The translations under genes and the position numbers were made by a program. Below are positions 57,186-64,000 of a DNA stretch of 64,000 nt, piece after piece. A model generated the notes under the pieces. That model saw nothing but the letters and a program-made list of their open reading frames with translations, was not told the DNA's origin and ran no database searches. Origin of the DNA: JAVBNC01 sp031551765 (GTDB taxonomy: Bacteria; Desulfobacterota; Desulfovibrionia; Desulfovibrionales; Desulfovibrionaceae); the NCBI GenBank assembly GCA_031551765.1, contig JAVBNC010000010.1:1-64000 (forward strand), written 5' to 3'. How positions within the stretch are numbered: position 1 is the stretch's first letter; each line of letters begins with the position of its first letter.

Positions 57186-57892
57186 AAAAATCGCCTGAGC
57201 AGTATTTTCAGGAACAGGATTTTTCCGCGGGGCTCCCGGAACCGGCCAAGCCGGGGGAGTTCAGCGAGGCTGAAAAAGCCTTCATGGAGAAATACCTGGG
57301 TATGGACACCGGCGCCACGCTGGAAAAGCTGGGTATAGCCCCGCCCGTTCCTTCCGCCCCGGCTACCTCGGCCGCTCCGGATGTGGTGGCTGGAGCGGAA
57401 GCGCTCGCCATGCCTGAAACTCCGGTGGAAGAGCCTCTGTCCGAAGTGCTGCGCCGCGAGCCGGAATTGTTGATGGTGGGCTTTTTCCTGGACAAGCAGG
57501 AATTCGTGGTGCCCACCCTGGCGGTGCAGGAAGTCATTCGCTCCGCCGCGCCCACCAAACTCCCGGCGGCGCCGCGCTTTGTGGCTGGCGTCATCAACCT
57601 GCGGGGCAAGGTCACGCCCCTGGTGCGGCTGCGCGATCTCTTGGATATCCCGGCGAGCGAAGGGGTAAGAGACCAGTTCACCATTGTTTGCCGCCGCAAG
57701 GGCCTGCAGCTCGGCCTGATGATAGAGCGGGTGCACACCATGTACAGGGTGCCGCAGGCGGACATAGACTGGGGCGTGGAAACGCACCTGGGCACCACTG
57801 TCGAGTTCATTTCCGGGCTGCTGAAACTGCGGGAAGATCTTGTGGGCATTGTTTCCGTGGACAAGATAGTTGAGACAATCATTACGAGTTAG
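57182..57892 (+). CDS. cheW: Chemotaxis coupling protein CheW with N-terminal extension
   Basis: This 236-residue protein has a CheW domain from about residue 95 (LMVGFFLDKQEFVVPTLAVQ, FVAGVINLRGKVTPLVRLRD, EFISGLLKLREDLVGIVSVD). An Ala/Pro-rich extension of about 90 residues precedes it (SEAEKAFMEKYLGMDTGATL). The extension is longer than in ordinary CheW and could bind the ParA or HEAT protein. It overlaps parA by 4 bases. Confidence 0.92.
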   Translation: MKKSPEQYFQEQDFSAGLPEPAKPGEFSEAEKAFMEKYLGMDTGATLEKLGIAPPVPSAPATSAAPDVVAGAEALAMPETPVEEPLSEVLRREPELLMVGFFLDKQEFVVPTLAVQEVIRSAAPTKLPAAPRFVAGVINLRGKVTPLVRLRDLLDIPASEGVRDQFTIVCRRKGLQLGLMIERVHTMYRVPQADIDWGVETHLGTTVEFISGLLKLREDLVGIVSVDKIVETIITS

Positions 57893-57901
57893 GAGCGCGT
57901 T

Positions 57902-58270
57902 GTGAGCAAGCATATACTCATTGTGGACGACTCCAAGACCGTTCGGAACCTTGTGGCCTTTATCATGAAAAAGGAAGGGTTCACCGTCACCGCTGCGGAA
58001 GACGGTCTGGACGGCCTGGAAAAGCTGTACGCGGCGGAAAAGATCGACCTGATCATTTCCGACATCAATATGCCGCGCATGGACGGCTTTACGTTCATTA
58101 AAACTGTGCGGGAACAGGAAGCGTACAGGGATGTGCCCATCGTGGTTCTTTCCACGGAAGGGCAGGAAAAGGATATCCAGCTTGGGATAAGCCTGGGGGC
58201 CAACCTGTATATGGTTAAGCCGGCGCAACCGGAAAAGATGGTCAAGAACGTCCGTATGTTGCTGGGTTAG
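57902..58270 (+). CDS. cheY: Chemotaxis response regulator CheY
   Basis: This 122-residue single receiver domain uses a GTG start. Key residues are DD in ILIVDDSKTVRN, the phospho-acceptor Asp in LIISDINMPRMDGFTF, Thr/Ser in VVLSTEGQEKDIQLG and Lys in MVKPAQPEK. Phosphorylated by CheA, it signals to the flagellar motor. Confidence 0.93.
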   Translation: MSKHILIVDDSKTVRNLVAFIMKKEGFTVTAAEDGLDGLEKLYAAEKIDLIISDINMPRMDGFTFIKTVREQEAYRDVPIVVLSTEGQEKDIQLGISLGANLYMVKPAQPEKMVKNVRMLLG

Positions 58271-58337
58271 GAACTGAATTGAAGTTGCGCGGATATTTGT
58301 CTCTGGTTGCGCGAACCGGAAGAGTAGGATGGGGTAC

Positions 58338-61091
58338 ATGAGCCAGGAATTTATGGATCCGGAAATATTTGCGGATTTCATCATCGAAGCTAAAGAGCAC
58401 TTGGAGACGATTGAACCGAATTTGCTCGAACTGGAAAAAACGCCGGACAATCTCGGGCTGCTCAATGAGATATTCCGTCCCATGCACTCGCTCAAGGGGG
58501 CATCCGGGTTTCTCGGGCTGAACAAAATGAACGGCCTGGCCCACAAGGCGGAGAACATTCTGGATGAGCTGCGCAAGGGCTCCATGGGTGTCACCTCGGA
58601 AATCATGGACGTGATCCTTACCGCGACGGACGCGTTGCGCCAGATGATCGACAGTCTGGAACGCAACAACACGGAAGGCGACGTGGACACAGCGCCCATT
58701 ATCGCCACTCTTGACGCTCTGCTGGCGGGCGGTTCCGCGCCCGCGGCTCCCGCCCCGGCTCCTGCCGCGCCCGCCCCTGCCGCCGCTCCCGCACTTGCTC
58801 CTGCGGCCTCCGCTCCAGAGGTCCCGGCTCCCGCCGCCCTGAACACGGCGGAGTGGATAGAATCCCGCGCGGATCTGCCCCGCTATGCGTTGACCGCTTT
58901 CGGTGAAGACCACCTCAAAGACTTCATTGACGAGGCCAAGGAAAACACCAGCAATCTCGGCTCCGGCCTGCTGGAACTGGAAAAGCATCCGGACCAGGGC
59001 AACATGGTCAACGACCTGTTCCGCTACTTCCACAACCTCAAGGGCAATTCCGGCATTATCGGCTACCAGGAGATGAACAGTCTCACCCACGAAGCGGAAA
59101 CGCTGCTCAACGCCGTCCGGCACGGCGAATCCAGCGTCAGCCGTGAGCTAGTGGATCTGTTGCTCTGCGCCGTGGACGTGCTGGAAGCGCTTATCGCCCG
59201 CATTGACCCGCCGAGCAAGGAAGCGCGGCCTTTTGATATCGCGGAACTGGTGGGCAAGCTCCAGCGGGCCGTGTCCGGCGGCGCCATTGAGCTGCCGGAC
59301 AGCCTACGCGCCGCCGCCCCGACGGGGGGCGCCGCCCAACAATACGCGGATGAGCCTTCCGCCAAGGGCAGCGGTGATTCCGCGGAAGACCTGAATATTT
59401 TCATTGATACCGTCACCCAGCAGTTCAACGCCATAGGCGTGGCCCTGGAAGAACTGCGCAAGGACGGCAGCAACCGCGATTATATCGACGGGCTGTTCCG
59501 CAGCCTGAGCACCCTGCAGAACTGCAGCGGCTTCATGGGCCTGGACGAAATCAAGGTTTACGCCCAGCGCACGGCGGGCATTGTGGACCAGGCGCGTATT
59601 TCCGGCCTGGATTTTTCGTTGATGGTCGACCTGATGGATCAGGAATGTGCCATTTTAAAAGATATGTTCACAGCGGCCATTGAGAACCTGAAAGCCAGCA
59701 TCGGCGGTGCGGAAAGCGCTCCGCAAGCCGCGGCGGCGCCTGCCGTTCCCGCTGCGGCCGCCCCTGCGGCCCCCGCCGCTGCTCCGGCCGCGCCCGCCGC
59801 TCCGGCTTCCCCGCCTCCGGCGGCCAAACCCGCCGCTCCGGCAGCCGCCGCCAAGGCCGCGCCCAAGGCGGCGGATGATTCGCACAGCAAGGCCTCTTCC
59901 ACCATCCGCGTGGACCACGAAAAGCTGGACCATCTGATGAACCTCATCGGTGAGCTGATCATCAACCGCAACCGCTACTCCATGCTGGCCCGCCAGTTGG
60001 AGGACACGGCCAATGTGGACGTGGGCCGCGTGGCCCAGGACCTGACGGAAACCACCTACGCCATGGCCCGCATTTCTGATGACCTTCAGGATACCATCAT
60101 GAAGGTGCGCATGGTGCCGGTTTCCTCGGTATTTTCCCGCTTCCCCCGTCTGGTGCGTGACCTTTCCCGCAAAAGCGGCAAGGAAGTAGACCTGATCATG
60201 GAAGGCGAGGAAACGGAACTGGACAAGAGCGTGGTGGAAGTCATAGGCGACCCCCTGGTGCACCTTATCCGGAACTCTATGGACCACGGCGTGGAAATGG
60301 AAGATGTGCGCCGCGAAAAAGGCAAGGACCCCAAGGGCAAAGTCTGGCTGCGCGCCTACCATAAAGGCAACTCCGTGGCCATTGAGATTGAGGACGACGG
60401 CAAGGGCATTGACCCGGAAAAAATGCGCGAAGTGGCCATACGCAAAGGGGTCATCACTCCAGAAGAAGCCAAGAACCTGGACGACCGCGAGTCCATGGAA
60501 CTTATCTTCGCGCCCGGTTTCTCCTCGGCGGAAGTCATTACCGACATCTCCGGCCGGGGCGTGGGCATGGACGTGGTGCGCACCAACATCAAAAGCCTCA
60601 AGGGCAGCATCAGCATCAGCTCGGAAGTGGACAAGGGGACGCGTTTCACCCTGTCCCTGCCCTTGACGCTGGCGATTATCGACGCTTTGATGGTCAACGT
60701 GGACAAGGAAACCTTTGCCATACCCCTGGACGCTGTTTCCGAAACCACGAAAATAGAAGCCCGACGCCTTACCGACGTGAAAGGCCGCAAAGCCGTTACC
60801 CTGCGCGGGGAAGTGCTGGGCATTCTCAGCCTGGCGGACCTTCTGGGCCTGCCCTGCAACATGCACAACCAGGAAGTGCTGTCCGTGGTCGTCATTCACG
60901 ACAACGACCGCCGCCTGGGTCTGGTGGTGGACCGCCTGTTGGAGCGGCAGGAAATAGTCATCAAGCCGCTCAGTTCCTACCTGGGTGACTTGAAAGGCAT
61001 ATCGGGCGCCACCATCATGGGAGACGGCAGCGTCATCCTGATTCTGGACCCGCACGAAATCTACATGATGGCCACCTCCAAGGCCTTGTAA
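58338..61091 (+). CDS. cheA: Chemotaxis histidine kinase CheA
   Basis: The start is taken at ATG 58338 (MSQEFMDPEIFADFIIEAKE). ATG 58329 is three codons upstream. The protein of about 917 residues has three Hpt-like domains. The first (RPMHSLKGASGF, codon at 58485) and second (YFHNLKGNSG, codon at 59031) have His. The third (RSLSTLQNCSGF) has Ser at that place. Ala/Pro linkers, dimerisation, HATPase_c (NSMDHGVE, DDGKGIDPEK, GRGVGMDVV) and a CheW-like domain follow. Confidence 0.95.
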   Translation: MSQEFMDPEIFADFIIEAKEHLETIEPNLLELEKTPDNLGLLNEIFRPMHSLKGASGFLGLNKMNGLAHKAENILDELRKGSMGVTSEIMDVILTATDALRQMIDSLERNNTEGDVDTAPIIATLDALLAGGSAPAAPAPAPAAPAPAAAPALAPAASAPEVPAPAALNTAEWIESRADLPRYALTAFGEDHLKDFIDEAKENTSNLGSGLLELEKHPDQGNMVNDLFRYFHNLKGNSGIIGYQEMNSLTHEAETLLNAVRHGESSVSRELVDLLLCAVDVLEALIARIDPPSKEARPFDIAELVGKLQRAVSGGAIELPDSLRAAAPTGGAAQQYADEPSAKGSGDSAEDLNIFIDTVTQQFNAIGVALEELRKDGSNRDYIDGLFRSLSTLQNCSGFMGLDEIKVYAQRTAGIVDQARISGLDFSLMVDLMDQECAILKDMFTAAIENLKASIGGAESAPQAAAAPAVPAAAAPAAPAAAPAAPAAPASPPPAAKPAAPAAAAKAAPKAADDSHSKASSTIRVDHEKLDHLMNLIGELIINRNRYSMLARQLEDTANVDVGRVAQDLTETTYAMARISDDLQDTIMKVRMVPVSSVFSRFPRLVRDLSRKSGKEVDLIMEGEETELDKSVVEVIGDPLVHLIRNSMDHGVEMEDVRREKGKDPKGKVWLRAYHKGNSVAIEIEDDGKGIDPEKMREVAIRKGVITPEEAKNLDDRESMELIFAPGFSSAEVITDISGRGVGMDVVRTNIKSLKGSISISSEVDKGTRFTLSLPLTLAIIDALMVNVDKETFAIPLDAVSETTKIEARRLTDVKGRKAVTLRGEVLGILSLADLLGLPCNMHNQEVLSVVVIHDNDRRLGLVVDRLLERQEIVIKPLSSYLGDLKGISGATIMGDGSVILILDPHEIYMMATSKAL

Positions 61092-61105
61092 ACGCATGCA
61101 GCCCG

Positions 61106-61135
61106 GCGGCGCTCCCCCCGGAGCGCCGCTTTTTT
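61106..61135 (+). terminator. Rho-independent terminator after cheA
   Basis: GCGGCGCTCC (61106-61115) and GGAGCGCCGC (61120-61129) with a CCCC loop, followed by TTTTTT, form a strong terminator closing the chemotaxis operon. Confidence 0.92.
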
Positions 61136-61148
61136 ATGAGCCCCCACT

Positions 61149-62288
61149 ATGAGCAGTAAACCTGTCCTTTTCCGCGTCAACAATAACCTGAATATAGGCG
61201 GCATCACCAGCCGGCTGCGCCTGGTGCTGCCGCTGCTCTGCAATGATTATTCCGTGCATGTGGTCACCTACAGAACTGAAGGCATACTGGCGGACGAGCT
61301 GCGCGACAAGGGCATAAGCGTGCACCATGTGCCTATTCCCTCCAAGTGGAGCCCCCTGGGCATTCACGCGCTGGCGAAACTGCTGCGTAAGGAAAACGCG
61401 CGCATTGTGCACACCCATTCCTTTGGCGGCAATATCTCCGGCATTCTGGCCGCCTCTCTGGCCAAAGTCCCGGTGCGCATCGGCCAAGTGCACACGCGGC
61501 AGCAGCACTGGTATGGCAAGACGGAACTGCACCGCAAAAAGCAAATGTTCGAGGAATACTGCGTCCACAGCCTGTTTTCGGACGCAGTCCTTTTTCCCTC
61601 CCAGGCGGCGCTGGACTATTTCGTGCCCCACTGCCCCGTGGCCGCGCGCAAGCTGGAAGTGCTCTACAACGGGGTTTCCCTGCCGCAGCGGGGCGAGGGA
61701 GAGAGTCTGGATCTGCGGGCCATGCTGGATATCAGACCGGGCGTCAAAATTTTAGGTTTTGTGGGCCGTACTGCCGACAGCAAGGGGCTGGACTTCGCTT
61801 TTTCTTTCATGCGGCGGCTGCGGGAAAAAAGCCCGGACTACTGCCTGGTGGTGGTGGGCGATGTGGAAAAAAGCGAGACGGGGCGCATTTTTAAAGTTGA
61901 AGCAGACAAGCTGGGCGGCAAACTCATCCACTGCGTGGGCCTGCGCCGGAATGTGGCGCCTTTTTACAACGCCTTTGACGGCTTTTTCTTCCCCTCCGAA
62001 CCCTGGTCCGAAGCCCTGCCCGGCGTGGTGCTGGAAGCCGCTTCCCTTGGTCTGCCCATTCTTTCCCGCCACAACGACACCGTACGGGAAATAGCCGGGT
62101 TTTATCCGGCCGTGCACTTCATGGACGATGAGGACGACCCCCTGGAAGCCGTGACCAGCCTCTTCGCGCTTCCACCCGCTTCCCCGGACCCCATCCGCAA
62201 AATTTTCAGCGTGGAAGCCATGGCTGCCCGCACCAAGGCGCTGTATGAGCGGCTTTTGCGGGGAAAGGCCGGGGGTGGTACGGGTTAG
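61149..62288 (+). CDS. Family 4 glycosyltransferase
   Basis: This 379-residue GT-B enzyme has an N-terminal NLNIGGITSRLRLVLPLL acceptor-side motif and IVHTHSFGGNISGILAA. Its C-terminal half contains LEVLYNGVSLP, ILGFVGRTADSKGLDFAFSF, LVVVGDVEKSE and the donor-binding FFFPSEPWSEALPGVVLEAA. It likely transfers a sugar from an NDP-sugar to LPS or another surface glycan. Substrate unknown. Confidence 0.9.
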   Translation: MSSKPVLFRVNNNLNIGGITSRLRLVLPLLCNDYSVHVVTYRTEGILADELRDKGISVHHVPIPSKWSPLGIHALAKLLRKENARIVHTHSFGGNISGILAASLAKVPVRIGQVHTRQQHWYGKTELHRKKQMFEEYCVHSLFSDAVLFPSQAALDYFVPHCPVAARKLEVLYNGVSLPQRGEGESLDLRAMLDIRPGVKILGFVGRTADSKGLDFAFSFMRRLREKSPDYCLVVVGDVEKSETGRIFKVEADKLGGKLIHCVGLRRNVAPFYNAFDGFFFPSEPWSEALPGVVLEAASLGLPILSRHNDTVREIAGFYPAVHFMDDEDDPLEAVTSLFALPPASPDPIRKIFSVEAMAARTKALYERLLRGKAGGGTG

Positions 62289-62296
62289 TAGACACC

Positions 62297-62346
62297 CTGA
62301 GGAAGGGGAGAACCTTTCTTGAAAGAAAGGTTTTCCCCTTCCTCAG
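62297..62346. terminator. Long (about 22 bp) hairpin between convergent genes
   Basis: CTGAGGAAGGGGA (from 62297) pairs with TCCCCTTCCTCAG (to 62346). Pairing continues inward through AACCTTTCT/AGAAAGGTT around a short loop, with one G-U. It lies just after the glycosyltransferase stop and could terminate transcripts from either side. The T-run is weak, so a dispersed intergenic repeat is an alternative. Confidence 0.6.
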
Positions 62347-62430
62347 GACCTCCCTCCCCTTTCCAAAGAACTTTGACAGGGGATAGCGACCTTGGGTTGA
62401 ACGTCTTTTATTTATTCGCGCATAAGCGAA

Positions 62431-62470
62431 AAATGCACGGGCTGCGGTTTGCGTCACAGCCCGTGCATTT
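62431..62470 (-). terminator. Rho-independent terminator of the M81 peptidase gene
   Basis: AAATGCACGGGCTG (62431-62444) and CAGCCCGTGCATTT (62457-62470) are perfect 14-bp arms. On the minus strand the hairpin is followed by TTTT. It lies 20 bases after the stop of the minus-strand gene. Confidence 0.82.
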
Positions 62471-62489
62471 ATTCGTATAGTAGATAGCG

Positions 62490-63983
62490 TCAGGAGCGGG
62501 GAGTAGCCGGGGGCCAGTCCGGGCTTTCCTCCAGCGGGAAAGAGGGCTTGACCCTGTGGGCAAAAGTAAAGTTTTTAGGGTGTTGGGAAGCCATGCCCGG
62601 CGCATCCACCTCAAGAACTTCCACAGCCATGGGTTCGTAAGACGCCCGGTACTGCTGGGACGACTTGACCACGATGATCTTCTTTTCCAGCGGTTCAACA
62701 CCGTTGCGCCGGAACACTTCCGGGTCCATGGGCTGAAAGCGTTTGGAACAGACCACCACCTCCACACCCTCTATCTCCAGTATCGCGCTCAACCCGGCCT
62801 CAATGGCAAGCCCCCTGCGCGCGGGACCCTTGTTGCGGAAAGAGCCGTCGCTGACCGTTTTGACAAGGGCTTTTGTTTCCACCGGAGCACCGCTGATGGG
62901 TTCGCTTTTCCCTCCAAGCCGCACGGTTATTTGCGTGCCGGGCATGGCTTTGGCCGCCTGAAGCGCGGTTTCCGGGTCCACCATGATGGCTATGGCCGCG
63001 TCCCGCGCGCCCATGGCCAGCAGCGCGGACAGCATGTGGGTGGAATCCGCCTGTGCGCCGCCGCCGGGGTTGTCGGAAACGTCAGCAAGAATAATGGGGC
63101 CTTTTTCCGCCTTCATGGCCCGGCTGATGGCCTCTTCCGGGGTGAACATGGTTTTGGTGAAGCGGTAGCGGTCGCGCATGATGCGGTCCGCGAAGTCGTC
63201 AACCACGGCCGTGGCCAGGGTTTCGTCGTTGTCGGCAACGGCCAGGGCGGACATGGTGGCGTTGGGCGTGTCCGAGCGGAAAAATCCGTAAAATAATGTC
63301 GCGCTGAGCACTCCGGTTTTTTGTTCCCATTCCTGCAGCAGTTTCGAGTAGGTGACCGCCGGTTCCTTGCTGGTGCTGAAAGGCGGGCAGAGCAGGGGAA
63401 TGGGCCGTAGCTTCATGACTGGCTTCACTTCGCCCCGCAGGGTGCGCAACATAAGCCGCGCCACCTCTTTGGCCCGCTCGTGGGGGTCCACATGGGGGTT
63501 GCATTTGAAGCCGATGAATGCGGTGGCATGCTCGATCATTTTTGGGCTGATGTTGCCGTGCAGGTCCAAGGTGGTCATGATGGGCAGGTCCGGCCCGACA
63601 ATGGCCCGCAGCCCTTCCAGAAGCTCGCCTTCGCCGTCCAGGGAATCCTCCACGACCATGGCGCCGTGCAGCGAAAGCAAAATGCCGTCCACGGGGTTTT
63701 TCCGCGCGGCTTCATAGATAATGTTTTGCACGTAGGCATACGCTTCGCGCGTTACCTTGCCGCCGGGCATGGCGTTGGCGGCTATGGCCGGTATCAGAGT
63801 GGCTCCTTCGGCTTCGCAAGCGTCGATAAAGCCGCCTAGTTCCGTATCCGTGCCCCGGGCAAAGGGCAGCATTTCGTCGGCGTTTTTCAGGTACCGCGCG
63901 CGGAAGGCGTCCAGATCCGTGTGTTTGCTAACAAAAGAACTGGTCTCGTGCTTGAATTCGGCTACCAGCAGACGTTTGGGCAT
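62490..63983 (-). CDS. M81 family metallopeptidase (MlrC/microcystinase C-like)
   Basis: This 497-residue protein matches the M81/MlrC family, with AEFKHETSSFVSKHTDLDAF near the start, DGILLSLHGAMVVEDSLDGE, MTTLDLHGNISPKMIEHATA with a metal-binding DLHGN, FKCNPHVDPHERAKEVARLM, and DVSDNPGGGAQADSTHMLSA. Full length and normal for the family. Family members hydrolyse linear microcystin or related peptides. The physiological substrate in this host is unknown. An AAGGAG site precedes the ATG. Confidence 0.92.
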   Translation of the reverse strand: MPKRLLVAEFKHETSSFVSKHTDLDAFRARYLKNADEMLPFARGTDTELGGFIDACEAEGATLIPAIAANAMPGGKVTREAYAYVQNIIYEAARKNPVDGILLSLHGAMVVEDSLDGEGELLEGLRAIVGPDLPIMTTLDLHGNISPKMIEHATAFIGFKCNPHVDPHERAKEVARLMLRTLRGEVKPVMKLRPIPLLCPPFSTSKEPAVTYSKLLQEWEQKTGVLSATLFYGFFRSDTPNATMSALAVADNDETLATAVVDDFADRIMRDRYRFTKTMFTPEEAISRAMKAEKGPIILADVSDNPGGGAQADSTHMLSALLAMGARDAAIAIMVDPETALQAAKAMPGTQITVRLGGKSEPISGAPVETKALVKTVSDGSFRNKGPARRGLAIEAGLSAILEIEGVEVVVCSKRFQPMDPEVFRRNGVEPLEKKIIVVKSSQQYRASYEPMAVEVLEVDAPGMASQHPKNFTFAHRVKPSFPLEESPDWPPATPRS

Positions 63984-64000
63984 GGCATTCTCCTTATGGG

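Noticed and set aside
57113..58846. 577-residue minus-strand ORF across cheW, cheY and the start of cheA
   Set aside because: It covers three genes with unmistakable chemotaxis motifs and is a GC-skew shadow.
59655..61097. 480-residue minus-strand ORF opposite cheA
   Set aside because: His/Val/Gly-rich mirror of the CheA kinase domain, with no independent signals.

Overview
The window is the right-hand part (about 52 kb) of an integrated lambda-like siphovirus prophage, followed by about 12 kb of host chromosome. The host looks like a sulfate-reducing deltaproteobacterium of the Desulfovibrio group. This is inferred from the GC-rich sequence and from the host gene order cheB - HEAT protein - cheR - parA - cheW - cheY - cheA, an arrangement I associate with Desulfovibrio. 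The prophage is integrated at a tRNA-Pro(CGG) gene (52096-52172, minus strand) with a tyrosine integrase next to it. Its other end lies left of base 1.

Late region, minus strand, read right to left. Replication genes lie at 27.5-26.0 kb, a VRR-NUC nuclease and an HTH protein at 25.6-24.9 kb, and the lysis cassette (lysozyme, overlapping spanins, holin) at 24.7-23.2 kb. Packaging and head genes follow at 23.0-13.0 kb: a TerS/GIY-YIG fusion, TerS, TerL, a DUF4055 portal, a MuF-like protein with a C-terminal zincin, scaffold and capsid. Connector and tail genes occupy 12.9-0 kb, including a frameshifted tail chaperone pair, a 2380-residue tape measure and an Ala-rich fibre-like protein cut by the window edge. 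A plus-strand cargo cassette (15.0-16.75 kb) sits inside the head genes and carries a VasI/TagO-like secreted protein, a RelE-type toxin, a Phd/XRE antitoxin and two small genes.

A modification block (28-33 kb, minus strand) co-transcribes a radical SAM protein, a beta-class DNA methyltransferase, an N6-MTase/DUF4942 protein and a Gp37/Gp68 (DUF5131) protein.

The immunity region (34.0-35.3 kb) mirrors lambda. A Cro-like gene runs leftward, a small CI-like gene runs rightward and appears leaderless, and a PL-like promoter follows. Four similar 17-bp operators (TACGYK-N5-MRCGTA) lie at these promoters. The PL-like operon (35.6-52.1 kb, plus strand) holds recombination and DNA-metabolism genes (zinc-ribbon recombination candidate, DUF1351, SSB, RdgC, MazG-like, HNH, MmcB-like nuclease, ASCH, Lar), many small Cys-rich proteins, a C5 cytosine methyltransferase with 11 tandem repeats, a possible Xis, and Int.

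Three GC-rich intergenic stretches (32.9, 35.5 and 41.1-41.4 kb) fold on paper into multi-helix junctions and are candidate structured RNAs. After the tRNA come the chemotaxis operon, a family-4 glycosyltransferase and a convergent M81 (MlrC-type) metallopeptidase. All functions come from reading motifs by eye. No database search was possible.
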